A program made the translations under genes and the position numbers. Shown here piece after piece: positions 17,628 to 26,895 of a stretch of 64,000 nt of DNA. The stretch lies in NCBI GenBank assembly GCA_005502805.1, contig SCMY01000001.1, positions 62,001-126,000 on the forward strand, read 5' to 3'. Source of the DNA: Rhizobiales bacterium 2SD. GTDB taxonomy: Bacteria > Pseudomonadota > Alphaproteobacteria > Rhizobiales > Beijerinckiaceae. The notes under the pieces are model-generated. The model was not told the origin of the DNA. It was given only the letters and a program-made list of their open reading frames with translations, and searched no databases. How positions within the stretch are numbered: the stretch's first letter is position 1; each line of letters begins with the position of its first letter.

Positions 17628-17981
17628 TCACCGGTCGGTCTTGATGATTTCCGTCATGGTCACGCCGAGGCGCTCCTCGACCACCACCACCTCGCCGCGC
17701 GCCACCAGGCGCTCGTTGACGAAGATGTCGATGGCTTCGCCGACGCGCCGGTCGAGCTCCAGCACCGTGCCGGGCGTGACGCGCAAGAGGTCGCCGACCG
17801 CGATCCGCGACGAGCCGAGCACGGCCGAGACCGTGACCGGTACGTCGAAGACCTGCTCGAGGTCCTCCGCCGTCTTGACCGGAACCGGGCCGGAGCGCGC
17901 CACCGAGTCCGCAGCATTGTGGTCGAAGGAGAGATCGGCCGGGTTGAGCGGCGGCAGGTTGAGGTCGTTTTCGTTTGCCAT
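17628..17981 (-). CDS. fliN: Flagellar motor switch protein FliN
   Basis: A 117-residue C-ring protein. A poorly conserved N-terminus of about 40 residues precedes the SpoA domain: V-F-D-V-P-V-T-V-S-A-V-L-G-x-S-R-I-A-V-G-D-L-L and a final V-N-x-x-L-V-A-R-G-E-V-V-V-V-E-E. It binds FliM/FliG at the base of the flagellum. Fourth gene of fliF-G-H-N-flbD, 5 bases after the fliH stop. Confidence 0.94.
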   Translation of the reverse strand: MANENDLNLPPLNPADLSFDHNAADSVARSGPVPVKTAEDLEQVFDVPVTVSAVLGSSRIAVGDLLRVTPGTVLELDRRVGEAIDIFVNERLVARGEVVVVEERLGVTMTEIIKTDR

Positions 17982-17986
17982 ATGTC

Positions 17987-18571
17987 TTACTCCGCTGCCG
18001 GGCCGAAGACGGCCCTGACTGCCTTGTCCACCGCCTCATTGAGCGCGGCGCTTTCGATCGCGATGCCGCCATCGGCCCATTCGAGCCGGCCGTCGCCGAG
18101 GGCGATGTCAGGCTCGCCGAGCACGACGATGCGCCCGGCGAAGCCGGTCTCGCGCGCCAGCCCGGAGAGCTTGCCTTCGACCGTCTCGACCAGGCTCTCA
18201 TGCACCCGGATCGCCAGATGCGGTGCCTGCCGGGCATGGGCGAGGCATTCGCGCGCCGCGGCGAGCAGTTGTGCCAGCGGCTTGTCGGCCAGGGCGGCGC
18301 CGGCAAGGCTGCGCGCCGTCGCGATTGCGACCTGCGCAGCTTGTGCTTCGATCTGCGCCAGCCGCTCGTCCTGCTGGGCCAGCAACCGCTCGCTCTGTCG
18401 CACCAGTTGCGACAGCAGCGCGCCAAGCTGGTGATCGGCCTCGCGCCGCGCCTGGTCGAGGCCGCTATGGAAGCCTTCCGCCCGGGCGGTTTCGAGCGCC
18501 GCCTCATCGACGGCCTTGCGGCTGTTGCCGCTGAAGTCGGTGGCGAACATGAACTTTTTTGCCGCAGCCAT
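17987..18571 (-). CDS. fliH: Flagellar assembly protein FliH (FlbE-like)
   Basis: A 194-residue protein in the fliH slot between fliG and fliN. It has the FliH layout: a variable N-terminus, a long charged helical region rich in Ala/Gln/Glu (about 25-105), and a C-terminal alpha/beta domain containing D-P-x-x-like and G-x-x-x-W-A-D-G-G-I motifs. FliH regulates the FliI export ATPase. Sequence conservation of this family is low, so the name depends partly on operon position. One base separates it from fliG. Confidence 0.85.
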   Translation of the reverse strand: MAAAKKFMFATDFSGNSRKAVDEAALETARAEGFHSGLDQARREADHQLGALLSQLVRQSERLLAQQDERLAQIEAQAAQVAIATARSLAGAALADKPLAQLLAAARECLAHARQAPHLAIRVHESLVETVEGKLSGLARETGFAGRIVVLGEPDIALGDGRLEWADGGIAIESAALNEAVDKAVRAVFGPAAE

Positions 18572-18572
18572 G

Positions 18573-19649
18573 TCAGTACACCAGCTCGTCTTCGGCGTTG
18601 CCCTTGGCGATGATGATCTCGCCCTTCTCGGCGAGGTCCTTGGCCAGGGTCACCATCTTCATCTGCGCCTCGTCGACCTCCTTGAGGCGCAAGGGCCCGA
18701 GGCCCTGTATGTCGTCCTGCAGATTCTTGGCGGCGCGCTGCGACATCGCGCCGAGGAAGAAGGTGCGCATCTCTTCGTTCGTGCCCTTGAGGGCGCGCGC
18801 CAACGTGTCCTTGTCGACCTGCCGCATCAGGGTCTGTAGGCCAGCGGAATCGAGCTTGCCGAGGTCCTCGAAGGTGAACATCAGGGCGCGGATGCGCTCG
18901 GCCGATTCCTGGTTGGTGGCGTCGAGCGCGGCGAGGAAGCGCATCTCGGTCTGACGGTCGAAGCCGTTGAAGATCTCGGCCATCATCTCGTGCGGATCGC
19001 GTCGGCGCGTCTGCGTCAGCGTCGAGACGAATTCGGTGCGCAGCGTGTTCTCGATATGGTCGAGCGCCTCCTTCTGCACCGATTCCATGCGCAGCATCCG
19101 GCTGACGACCTCGATCGAGAGCTCGTTCGGCAGATTGCGCAGCACATTGGCCGAATGATCGGGCCGGATGCGCGAGAGGATCACGGCGATCGTCTGCGGA
19201 TATTCGTTCTTCAGGAAGTTAGCGAGCACGACCGCGTCGATATTGCCGAGCTTCTGCCACATGTTGCGGCCTGCGGGACCACGGATCTCCTCCATGATCA
19301 ACGCGACCTGATCGGTCGGCAGGATCTTCTCCAGCAACGAGATCGTACGGTCGAAGGAGCCGGTGATCGCTCCCGCGCTGGAAAGCCGGCCGACGAAGTC
19401 GAGCATCAGCTTCTCGACCTGGTCGGCATCGACCGTGCCGAGCTCGGCCATGGCGCGAGTGATGATCCGGATCTCCTCGTCGTCGAACTCCTGCCAGATC
19501 ACCCGTCCATGCTCTTCGCCGAGGATGAGCAGGATGACGGCGGCGCGCTGCGGCCCAGTCATGGCCTCGAGCGTCGTCGGGCCACCCGAATAGCTGGACG
19601 CCTCGTCCGAATCGGCGCTGCGGGTTGCGATGGAGCGTGTCGCGGCCAT
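18573..19649 (-). CDS. fliG: Flagellar motor switch protein FliG
   Basis: A 358-residue rotor protein that couples proton-driven torque from MotA/B to the MS ring. N-terminal T-G-P-Q-R-A-A-V-I-L-L-I-L-G-E near residues 28-42, the middle domain with P-Q-T-I-A-V-I-L-S, and the C-terminal armadillo region with M-F-T-F-E-D-L and a charged torque helix (L-D-S-A-G-L-Q-T-L-M) are all present. Second gene of the operon, 14 bases after fliF. Confidence 0.96.
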   Translation of the reverse strand: MAATRSIATRSADSDEASSYSGGPTTLEAMTGPQRAAVILLILGEEHGRVIWQEFDDEEIRIITRAMAELGTVDADQVEKLMLDFVGRLSSAGAITGSFDRTISLLEKILPTDQVALIMEEIRGPAGRNMWQKLGNIDAVVLANFLKNEYPQTIAVILSRIRPDHSANVLRNLPNELSIEVVSRMLRMESVQKEALDHIENTLRTEFVSTLTQTRRRDPHEMMAEIFNGFDRQTEMRFLAALDATNQESAERIRALMFTFEDLGKLDSAGLQTLMRQVDKDTLARALKGTNEEMRTFFLGAMSQRAAKNLQDDIQGLGPLRLKEVDEAQMKMVTLAKDLAEKGEIIIAKGNAEDELVY

Positions 19650-19663
19650 GGTTCAGGCTCCCG

Positions 19664-21352
19664 TCACGCTGGTGCTTTCTCGTGGATCCAGCCGCGCAGC
19701 ACCGCGACGGAGTCCGCCGGGTTCTGAGCGACCATCGCGCCGATCTTCTCGACCGACTGCGCCTTGAGCTGGCCCTTGATCTGCGCGATCGCGAGCATGC
19801 GCTCCGACGGCGCTTCGACGTCGATCTGGCCGGGCTCCCCGCCGGCTCCGCCGCCCGCACCGCCCGAAGCCGACGAGAAGGTCGAGGGATCGCCGGTGCC
19901 CTGGTCGACCACGACCATGCCGTTGCGCATGAAGCTCGGAAGCGCGCGGAACTCCTTTTCGGGCGCCAGCACCTGCTTGAGCAGCGGCCGCACCACCACC
20001 ATCAGCACCATCAGCACAAGCAGTGCGATCACGCCCATCTCGGCGAAGCGGACGATGTCCTCCTTGGTGAAGGAGAGGAGCTGCTGCACCAGCGTCTGCT
20101 CGGTCAGATCGGCCGGCGCCTGTGGCGCCTCGGCGAAGCGCAGGTTGACGACCTCGACCTGGTCGCCGCGCTGGCGGTCGAAGCCGACCGCGGTACGCAC
20201 CAGCTGCGAGATCCGCTCCAGTTCCTCCGGCGGGCGCGGCTGGTAGCTGACCTCGTTGCCCTGCTTGCTGTAGAGCCCGTCGACCAGCACCGCGACGGAG
20301 AGTTTGCGGATGCGCCCGCCCTCCTGCACCTCGGTGCGGGTCGTCCGCGAGATCTCGTAATTGACGACTTCCTCGTTCTTCGAGCTGGTGTCGCGCTGCT
20401 GGCCCTGCTGCTGGCCTTGATTCTGCTGCGCGCCGGGCAATTCGTTGCCGACGGTGACGCCTTCACGCTGCTCGTTCGAGGCCGAGGCTTCCGTGCGGTT
20501 CTGGCTGGAGCGGATGACCTTGCTCTCGGGGTCGAAGGTCTCGGAGCGGCTCTCGATCCGGTTCGAATCGAGCAGGGCGGAAACCTGCACCCGGGCGCGG
20601 CCCGGTCCGACGATGCTGGCGACGATGTCGTCGACCTGCGCCTTGATCCGCCGCTCGATCGCGCCCTGGCGCTCATCGAGGGCGACCCCGACCATGCCCT
20701 GCTCGCCCTGGGCGCCGTCGGCGAGAAGCCGGCCACGCTCGTCGACGATCGAGACCCGCTCGGGCTTCAGCCCGTCGACCGCCGAGGAGACGAGATGGCG
20801 GATCGCCCGGACCTGGGCGTTGTCGAGGTCGCCGGCGAGCTTGAGCGCGATCGAGGCGCGCGGCGGCTCGCGGTCGCGCTCGAACAGACGCCGCTCGGGG
20901 ATGACGAGGTGGACCCGCGCCGCCTGGACGCGGCCGATCGAGCGGATGGTGCGCGAGAGCTCGCCCTCGAGCGCGCGCAGATGGTTGATGTTCTGGACGA
21001 AGCTGGTCGAGGAGAAGGCATCGCCCTTGTCGAAGATCTCGTAGCCGACGCCGCCGCCCGACGGGATGCCCTTGCCGGCGAGTTCGAGCCTGAGCTTCGG
21101 CACGTCGGCGCGCGGCGCCAGGATGGTCTGCCCGTCGCCGCGCAGCTCGTACTTGATCCCGCGCGTGTCGAGGTCCTTGGTGATGGCGCTGACGTCCTGG
21201 CTCGACAGGTCGGCAAAAAGCACGCCCATTGCCGGCTGCGACATGCGCAGCATGACGAAGGCGAAGAAGCCGATCAGCGCCAGCGTCACCGCCAGCATCG
21301 CCGCCAGCCGCGCTGCGCCGAATCTCCGGAACTGTTCGACTAGCCCGTTCAC
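19664..21352 (-). CDS. fliF: Flagellar MS-ring protein FliF
   Basis: A 562-residue membrane ring protein. The first membrane helix (about residues 15-38, ending F-V-M-L-R-M-S) is followed by periplasmic ring-building motifs including L-F-A-D-L-S-x-Q-D and I-P-S-G-G-G-V-G-Y-E-I-F, a long Gln/Asn/Ser-rich insertion (about 310-345), a second membrane helix near 435-455 and a C-terminal FliG-binding tail. GTG 21352 is preferred: GGAAG lies about 8 bases upstream and the product then starts M-N-G-L-V-E-Q-F like other FliF proteins. The CtrA-type box at 21429-21443 sits about 77 bases upstream. Confidence 0.94.
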   Translation of the reverse strand: MNGLVEQFRRFGAARLAAMLAVTLALIGFFAFVMLRMSQPAMGVLFADLSSQDVSAITKDLDTRGIKYELRGDGQTILAPRADVPKLRLELAGKGIPSGGGVGYEIFDKGDAFSSTSFVQNINHLRALEGELSRTIRSIGRVQAARVHLVIPERRLFERDREPPRASIALKLAGDLDNAQVRAIRHLVSSAVDGLKPERVSIVDERGRLLADGAQGEQGMVGVALDERQGAIERRIKAQVDDIVASIVGPGRARVQVSALLDSNRIESRSETFDPESKVIRSSQNRTEASASNEQREGVTVGNELPGAQQNQGQQQGQQRDTSSKNEEVVNYEISRTTRTEVQEGGRIRKLSVAVLVDGLYSKQGNEVSYQPRPPEELERISQLVRTAVGFDRQRGDQVEVVNLRFAEAPQAPADLTEQTLVQQLLSFTKEDIVRFAEMGVIALLVLMVLMVVVRPLLKQVLAPEKEFRALPSFMRNGMVVVDQGTGDPSTFSSASGGAGGGAGGEPGQIDVEAPSERMLAIAQIKGQLKAQSVEKIGAMVAQNPADSVAVLRGWIHEKAPA

Positions 21353-21428
21353 GCCGTTCTTCCGTCGCCCGGTGTCTGCGAGACCAACGCACAGACGCAC
21401 CACTAGGCAAGTTTTTCCCGGTGCATGG

Positions 21429-21443
21429 TTAGCGCCCGGTTAA
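21429..21443 (-). promoter_or_regulatory. CtrA-type binding box upstream of fliF
   Basis: TTAG, seven bases, TTAA on the plus strand (TTAA-N7-CTAAC on the coding strand), followed by a further half-site TTAG at 21450-21453 six bases on. One mismatch from the CtrA consensus. Its distance from the fliF start (about 77 bases) equals that of the flhA site. Confidence 0.65.
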
Positions 21444-21552
21444 CGACGGTTAGGAAACGGCACAGTTCGATGGGGACGAGGCGCTGCCGAAACGCCGAAG
21501 GCGCCGGCCGCTCGGCCGACGCCTTCGTCAATATCTCAGACGCTGGAAAGGC

Positions 21553-21828
21553 TTATTGGCGATAATGCTGGATACGGGTGGTGCGCAGCCCGGCAAGGCC
21601 ATGCTGATCGATCGAGGACTGCCAGCTCAGGAATTCGTCGACCGTCAGCGTGTAGCGCTGACAGGCTTCCTCCAGGCTGAGGAGACCACCGCGCACGGCG
21701 GCGACGACCTCGGCCTTGCGCCGGATTACCCAGCGACGCGTGTTCATCGGTGGCAGATCGGCGATCGTCAGCGGGCTGCCATCGGGCCCGATGACATATT
21801 TGACGCGCGGTCGCAGCGGCTCGGTCAT
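21553..21828 (-). CDS. sciP: SciP, small CtrA-inhibitory protein (DUF1153)
   Basis: A 91-residue helix-turn-helix protein. The conserved core M-N-T-R-R-W-V-I-R-R-K-A-E-V-V-A-A-V near residues 29-46 and L-T-V-D-E-F-L-S-W are hallmarks of DUF1153. In Caulobacter, SciP binds CtrA and blocks transcription of CtrA-dependent promoters late in the cell cycle, and it has about the same length. ATG 21828 is chosen over an upstream in-frame codon at 21843 because the family starts M-T-E-P. It sits alone between the fliF and flgD units, with a CtrA-type box about 56 bases upstream. Confidence 0.93.
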   Translation of the reverse strand: MTEPLRPRVKYVIGPDGSPLTIADLPPMNTRRWVIRRKAEVVAAVRGGLLSLEEACQRYTLTVDEFLSWQSSIDQHGLAGLRTTRIQHYRQ

Positions 21829-21883
21829 GGTACTCTCACACAACTCAACAGACCTACTGCCGAAGAGCCTAGCCCGATCGGGC

Positions 21884-21898
21884 TTAAATTTTGCCTAA
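21884..21898. promoter_or_regulatory. CtrA-type binding box upstream of sciP
   Basis: TTAA, seven bases (ATTTTGC), CTAA, within the AT-rich stretch before sciP. It would allow CtrA to activate its own inhibitor, as known in Caulobacter. One mismatch from consensus; chance occurrence is more likely here than for the fliF and flhA sites because the stretch is AT-rich. Confidence 0.5.
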
Positions 21899-21940
21899 AG
21901 CGATCTCGCAGGCTTTCGGCATGGCTCATGGCTGAATCCG

Positions 21941-22615
21941 TCAGGAAGCGCTCTTCACCGATTTGACCTTGTCCAGCGGGACCTTGATCGCGCCGATCAG
22001 CAGGGTCGGCACGGTCGTGGAGAAGTCGATGCCATCGACCTTGCCGGTGATCTCGGTCTTGACCGTGATCGCCGCGCCGGAGATGTCCTTGCCGTCGACC
22101 GTGATGGTGTACTCGCCATCGGGCGCCGCTGCTCCCGTCGAGGTCTTGCCGTCCCAGCTATAGGTCTGGTCGCCTGCGGTCAGCGTCTTGGTGCCGCTGT
22201 AGACGACCTTGCCACTGGAATCCTTGATCGTGACCGTGCCGGTGCCGCCCTTGGAGGCGTTGAGCTTCCATTCGGCCTTGCCGTCCTTGAGCTGCGTCGC
22301 AGCGCCGTCGGCGGTCACGGTCTGCCCAACGAAGCCGATCGCGCTCGCACCGGTCGTCGCCTTGCTGACACCGAGCAGCGCGGTCAGCGTCTCGTTCTGC
22401 TTGAGCTGCTGCTCGACGCCGGCGAACTGCACCAGCTGCTGGGTGAACTGATTGGTGTCGAGCGGGTCGAGTGGGTTCTGGTTCCGGAGCTGTGTCGTCA
22501 GCAGGGTCAGGAACTGATCGAAGTTGTTGGCGATCGAGGTGCCGCCGGTCGCGGTGTTGTTCTGCGCGGCCGCGATCTGGGCGTTGGAGTAATTGCTGGT
22601 GTTGGAGACGGTCAT
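21941..22615 (-). CDS. flgD: Flagellar hook-capping protein FlgD
   Basis: A 224-residue hook assembly scaffold. The N-terminal FlgD domain shows F-L-T-L-L-T-T-Q-L-R-N-Q-N-P-L-D-P near residues 35-51 and T-Q-L-V-Q-F-A-G-V-E-Q; the C-terminal part is a Tudor/FnIII-like beta region with Y-S-W-D-G-K and D-G-E-Y-T-I. It follows fliK by 14 bases and is probably co-transcribed with it. Confidence 0.95.
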   Translation of the reverse strand: MTVSNTSNYSNAQIAAAQNNTATGGTSIANNFDQFLTLLTTQLRNQNPLDPLDTNQFTQQLVQFAGVEQQLKQNETLTALLGVSKATTGASAIGFVGQTVTADGAATQLKDGKAEWKLNASKGGTGTVTIKDSSGKVVYSGTKTLTAGDQTYSWDGKTSTGAAAPDGEYTITVDGKDISGAAITVKTEITGKVDGIDFSTTVPTLLIGAIKVPLDKVKSVKSAS

Positions 22616-22629
22616 CGCACGCTCCTCCT

Positions 22630-24237
22630 TCAGATGCTGAGATCGACGCCGCCGAGGCGGCCGGCATTGCGCGGCAGGCTCGCCACCTCGGTAACGAGCG
22701 CGCTGTCATCGGAAACCTGGACCCAGGCACGGCGGCCGTGCTGCGACTCGTTCTCATGCCGCTGCTGCTGGCGCGCGCCCGACTGGTCGGATTGATCGCG
22801 CAGGCTCATGTCGATGCCCCCTTCCGAAGGCTTCAGCCCGGCCTGCTCGAAGGCGCGTTCGAGCGTGCGCGCATCGCGCTGGAGCATGTGCAGCGTCTCG
22901 ACCCGGTCGACGGTCAGCTTGGCGCTGACCTCGCCCTTGTCGGAAATCTCCAGCCGAACATCGATGCGGCCGAGCTCGGCCGGATCGAGCCTGATGTCGA
23001 AACGCTTGTTGCCGGCGAGCGCCTGGGCGCCGATCTCGACCGGCACGACATGAAGCGGTGTCGCCCGGCCGGTCTCGCCCGAGACCATCTTGTGAGCGGC
23101 TTCCGCCTGCGCATGGGCCGTCGCCTGGGCGGCGGCGTCGAGCTCGGTCAGGGGCGCCTGCGGTATGGTCAGGCTCGACGGCCCGGCGGCGAGAAGGGCC
23201 TGTGGGCTCAGTGGTGTATTCGTCGGCTGGGTGCTGACAGCCGGCGCAGCAGCCTCCAAGGCATCCGTTTGAGTTGGCTGAGCTGTGGTCGCCGCTTCAC
23301 CCACCTTGGCCTCGCCGCCTAAAGCGATCGCGGCAGCCTTGCCGGCCTCGCCCGTTTCCTTCGGCGTGGTTTGGCCATCGACCGTCCTGACGTCGCTTTG
23401 CCCCACCTCGCCTGATGCCGGTTCGGCCTTGGTCTTGATTCCCGCCGCCGGAAGCTGCGGCGTCAGCCCAGCCTTGACCCCGGCAGCAGCGACCTCGCCA
23501 CCTGCGCTTGCCTGGGCTTCCGTTTGCGCCGGCACAGCCGGCATCGGCACGACGGCCCCGTTCGTCGCAACCTGCTCGGTCGCTCCCACGGCGCTATTTG
23601 CGACAACCGTCTGCCCCTCCGGCTTGCCCTCGGGCGTGGCAGCGCCCTCCGGCTTTGCCGTCTCTCCGCCCTGGAGCGTCAACGCCGCCAGTGCCAGAAA
23701 TTCCGCTGCGACACTGGGTACCGGCACGGGCACAGGCTGTGTCACCGGTTCCGCCGCCACCACCTGCGCGTCGGGCTTGCCCTTGTCGATCGCGGGCGCC
23801 CTATCAAGCGGGGCGGCCGGTGCAGGCTTGTTCGCCTCGCCAGCCTTGGCCTCCGCCGGCTTGTCGCCCGCAGCCGTCTTCGCCTGCTCGGTCTCAGCGG
23901 GGGCGACCTTCGGCGCAGCCTGCTCTGCGCCGGTATCCTTCTTTGCCTTGTTCGACGGCTCTTTCGCGTCTGCTGCCTTGCCCTCCTTGCCAGGCTCATT
24001 GGCGCGGGCAGGAGGGTTGTCGTCAGCCGTCGCAGTCTTACGGGCATCGTCGTCCGGCTGCGAAGCTTCGCCTGCCTTGGTGCTCGCGCGCATGCCGCGG
24101 TCGTCGTCGGCGCGCGTGCGAGGCCGCTCCACCGGCAGGGTGAAGCTCTGCTCACGCTCGCCGGCATCGACGCTGCGGCGGTTCGGAAGCGGGATCTCGG
24201 GCAGCGCGGACGAACGCGAGACCGGCGCGGCGGACAT
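22630..24237 (-). CDS. fliK: Flagellar hook-length control protein FliK
   Basis: A 535-residue protein whose first 380 residues are low-complexity, rich in Ala/Lys/Glu/Pro, consistent with the extended FliK ruler region. A C-terminal flagellar hook-length domain follows (about 410-500) with L-D-P-A-E-L-G-R-I-D-V-R-L-E and a Gln/Arg/His-rich tail. It measures hook length and switches export substrate. ATG 24237 has GAGAGTACC just upstream, the same leader sequence as before sciP. First gene of fliK-flgD; divergent from mnmA over about 250 bases. Confidence 0.88.
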   Translation of the reverse strand: MSAAPVSRSSALPEIPLPNRRSVDAGEREQSFTLPVERPRTRADDDRGMRASTKAGEASQPDDDARKTATADDNPPARANEPGKEGKAADAKEPSNKAKKDTGAEQAAPKVAPAETEQAKTAAGDKPAEAKAGEANKPAPAAPLDRAPAIDKGKPDAQVVAAEPVTQPVPVPVPSVAAEFLALAALTLQGGETAKPEGAATPEGKPEGQTVVANSAVGATEQVATNGAVVPMPAVPAQTEAQASAGGEVAAAGVKAGLTPQLPAAGIKTKAEPASGEVGQSDVRTVDGQTTPKETGEAGKAAAIALGGEAKVGEAATTAQPTQTDALEAAAPAVSTQPTNTPLSPQALLAAGPSSLTIPQAPLTELDAAAQATAHAQAEAAHKMVSGETGRATPLHVVPVEIGAQALAGNKRFDIRLDPAELGRIDVRLEISDKGEVSAKLTVDRVETLHMLQRDARTLERAFEQAGLKPSEGGIDMSLRDQSDQSGARQQQRHENESQHGRRAWVQVSDDSALVTEVASLPRNAGRLGGVDLSI

Positions 24238-24484
24238 GGGTACTCTCCGGAACAGAACGTGACGGCGTGGCCGCGATAGTGAGAGCAAGCGGCGAGCCAA
24301 CCGGAAAACCGTTTTGATTCAGTTGCTTGAGTGAACCGCACTCGCTCTCGACCCGGCAGGAATCGCTGTTTCGGCTGCTCAGCCCGGCAGGATTTGCCGG
24401 CCTCGCGCTGGCCCGCATCTGTCAAAACCGCTATAGAGCGCCCAAATCCTCGGGCTCTTTCGCCCGAACCCGCCCGGAACCCTG

Positions 24485-25669
24485 ATGACCGTTTCCCTCA
24501 ACTCGCTCGACATCGCCAAGCCGCCATCGGCGACGCGCGTCGTCGCGGCCATGTCGGGAGGTGTCGATTCCTCGGTGGTGGCGGCACTGCTGAAGCGCCA
24601 GGGCTACGACGTCGTCGGCGTCACCCTGCAGCTCTACGACCATGGCGCCGCCGTGCACCGCGCCGGCGCCTGCTGCGCAGGGCAGGATATTCACGATGCC
24701 CGCCGCGTCGCCGAGGCGATCGGCATCCCGCATTACGTCCTCGATTATGAGAGCCGCTTTCGCGACGCGGTGATCGAGCGCTTCGCCGAGAGCTATCTCG
24801 CCGGCGAGACGCCGATCCCCTGCGTCGAGTGCAATCGCACCGTGAAGTTCCGCGACCTGCTCGGCCTCGCCCGCGAGCTTGGGGCCGATGCGCTCGCGAC
24901 CGGCCATTATGTCGCCAGCCGCGATCTCGGCACCGGCCATCGCGGCCTGTTCCGCGCCGCCGACGAGAGCCGCGACCAGAGCTATTTCCTCTATGCCACG
25001 ACGCAGGAGCAGCTCGATCTGCTGCGCTTCCCGCTCGGCGGTCTCGACAAGGCCCAGACCCGTGCGCTCGCCGCCGAGTTTGGCCTCGCCATCGCCGACA
25101 AGCCCGACAGTCAGGACATCTGCTTCGTGCCGAACGGCCGCTATGCCGAGGTGATCGAGCGCCTGAAGCCGGGCGCCGCCCGCCCCGGCGCCATCGTCCA
25201 TCTCGACGGCCGTGTGCTCGGCGAGCACGAGGGCGTGCTGCGCTACACGGTCGGCCAGCGCAAGGGACTCGGCATCAGCGGTGCCGAGCCGCTCTATGTG
25301 GTCGCGCTCGACGCCGAGAACGCCCGGGTCATCGTCGGCCCGCGCGAGGCGCTCAGCGTCAGCCGCGTCGACCTGCGCGATCTCAACTGGATCGGCGACA
25401 CCGCGCTCACCGACCTGCCGCCCGAGGGCGTCGAGGTCGCCGTCCGCGTCCGCTCGACCCGCGCCCCGCGCGAGGCTCGCCTGCTCGCCGACGAGAAGGG
25501 CGTCCATGTCCTGCTCGCGCAGGGCGAGGAGGGCGTCTCGCCCGGCCAGGCCTGCGTGATCTACGACCATGCCGGTAGCGGAGCCCGCGTGCTCGGCGGC
25601 GGCGTCATCATGGCCAACCGGGCGCCGCGCCCGACACCACAGCCCGAGCCCGCCTACGCCACCACATGA
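24485..25669 (+). CDS. mnmA: tRNA-specific 2-thiouridylase MnmA
   Basis: A 394-residue enzyme that makes 2-thiouridine at U34 of Lys, Glu and Gln tRNAs. N-terminal PP-loop M-S-G-G-V-D-S-S-V near residues 22-30; the two catalytic cysteines lie in [10 protein letters not shown] and [16 protein letters not shown] follows. Length is usual. The stop overlaps the next start by four bases (ATGA). Confidence 0.96.
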   Translation: MTVSLNSLDIAKPPSATRVVAAMSGGVDSSVVAALLKRQGYDVVGVTLQLYDHGAAVHRAGACCAGQDIHDARRVAEAIGIPHYVLDYESRFRDAVIERFAESYLAGETPIPCVECNRTVKFRDLLGLARELGADALATGHYVASRDLGTGHRGLFRAADESRDQSYFLYATTQEQLDLLRFPLGGLDKAQTRALAAEFGLAIADKPDSQDICFVPNGRYAEVIERLKPGAARPGAIVHLDGRVLGEHEGVLRYTVGQRKGLGISGAEPLYVVALDAENARVIVGPREALSVSRVDLRDLNWIGDTALTDLPPEGVEVAVRVRSTRAPREARLLADEKGVHVLLAQGEEGVSPGQACVIYDHAGSGARVLGGGVIMANRAPRPTPQPEPAYATT

Positions 25670-26295
25670 CGACGACGAACGGTCTCGACGCGCAGAAGCG
25701 CGTCTACGCGGTCTGGGCGAAATTCTACGACCGGATCTATCAGGGCCTGCTCGCCCGCGCCCAGCGCGAGGCGGTGGCGGCGGCCTGCGCCAGCGGCCGC
25801 GACATCCTCGAGATCGGCGTCGGCACCGGGCTGACCCTGCCCTATTTCGAGCGCGACAGGCAGGTCGTCGGCGCCGACCTCTCGCTCGACATGCTGCGCG
25901 TCGCGCGAGCCAAGGTGCTGAGCCAGAACCTCGACCATGTCCGCGGCCTGATGGTGATGGACGCCTGCCGGCTCGGCTTCGCCGATCGCTCCTTCGACGC
26001 GGTCACCGCCCAGTTCGTCATCACCCTCGTGCCCGATCCCGAGCAGGCGCTCGCCGAGATGGACCGCGTGCTGCGCCCGGGCGGCGAGATCGTCATCTCC
26101 AGCCGCCTCGTCGACGACGGCGGCTTTGCCGCGCCGTTCTGGAAGGCGGTCGCGCCGCTGGCCAGGGCGATCGGCTGGAGCAGCGATTTCAAGGTCTCGC
26201 GCCTGACCGGCTGGGCCGCAAGAACGGGCCGCTACGAGACCGTTCATGTCGGCCAAGGCTATTTCAAGGTGGTCAGGCTGAGGAAGCTGAGCTGA
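25666..26295 (+). CDS. Class I SAM methyltransferase, PmtA-like (phosphatidylethanolamine N-methyltransferase)
   Basis: A 209-residue methyltransferase. Motif I is [10 protein letters not shown] near residues 46-55, with A-D-L-S as the acidic ribose-binding turn and [10 protein letters not shown] after motif III. The N-terminal [14 protein letters not shown] is typical of the Agrobacterium/Rhodobacter PmtA group, which converts phosphatidylethanolamine to phosphatidylcholine. A general small-molecule methyltransferase is the alternative. Translationally coupled to mnmA by an ATGA overlap. Confidence 0.75.
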   Translation: MTTTNGLDAQKRVYAVWAKFYDRIYQGLLARAQREAVAAACASGRDILEIGVGTGLTLPYFERDRQVVGADLSLDMLRVARAKVLSQNLDHVRGLMVMDACRLGFADRSFDAVTAQFVITLVPDPEQALAEMDRVLRPGGEIVISSRLVDDGGFAAPFWKAVAPLARAIGWSSDFKVSRLTGWAARTGRYETVHVGQGYFKVVRLRKLS

Positions 26296-26386
26296 ACCAC
26301 GCCATCAAGGCTTGACGCCGACGCCTCCCGCCCCCTATATCCGCGCCGTCGCGATTGACCGCCGTTTCTCGGCGCGTCGCCATCGG

Positions 26387-26463
26387 GGCGGGGTAGCTCA
26401 GCTGGTTAGAGCAGCGGAATCATAATCCGCGTGTCGGGGGTTCGAGTCCCTCTCCCGCTACCA
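26387..26463 (+). tRNA. tRNA-Met (CAT), elongator type, CCA encoded
   Basis: Seventy-seven bases with an acceptor stem (GGCGGGG against TCCCGCT with two G-U pairs), the D-arm TAGCTCAG, anticodon loop ATCATAA (anticodon CAT), T-arm GGTTCGAGTCC and encoded CCA. The body resembles rhizobial elongator Met tRNAs. A tRNA-Ile2 with lysidine also has a CAT anticodon but usually begins GGGCC and has a different anticodon stem. Confidence 0.93.
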
Positions 26464-26895
26464 TTTCATCCGGCAGTACCGGCGTGCCCTGGAGACCTTC
26501 CCTCCGCCATCGTCGTCGGGGCTGGAAGAAGGCAAGTCCTAGATTCCGCGCAGCTGCCAGCCAAACAGCGCCCCACACCCACGATCTGACCCAGCCGCTT
26601 CGCTGGCCAAGCCGTCTTGCGCCGAGCCATGCCTGTGCGCCGCTTGGCCCCGCACCCCGAAATCCCGCCTCGACCACGCCAATCTCGATATAGCCACCTC
26701 CAGAAGATGACGTAAAGGCATGCTGGGGCAATTATTGAAATTATTGAATAACTACCTCTACGTCACTATTGAAAATACTTAAAACTTTGCTACCCTCGAG
26801 CTGCCAACCCCCCGCTGAGCCAGCAGCTCACGGGTTCAAGTCACGCGGACCGCACATCAGTCGTAGCGTTTCGTCAAATAATAAGGGAGATCGCC
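26464..26895. other. Non-coding stretch between tRNA-Met and the first RTX gene
   Basis: No convincing gene. The first 240 bases are GC-rich without codon structure. At 26728-26800 there is a clearly AT-rich island with repeated ATTATTGAA-like words (three copies), probably the promoter region of the RTX gene; an AAGGGAG ribosome site precedes ATG 26896. No terminal repeat or integrase remnant is seen beside the tRNA. Confidence 0.6.

Noticed and set aside
24238..24484. A sigma-54 promoter before fliK
   Set aside because: A GGCA ... TTGC pair at 24400-24411 has 8 instead of 10 bases between the GG and GC dinucleotides, so it does not meet the -24/-12 spacing.
26387..26463. tRNA-Ile2 (CAT, lysidine-modified) or an integrated element at the tRNA
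   Set aside because: Acceptor and anticodon stems fit elongator Met better. No integrase, repeated tRNA end or phage gene follows it.
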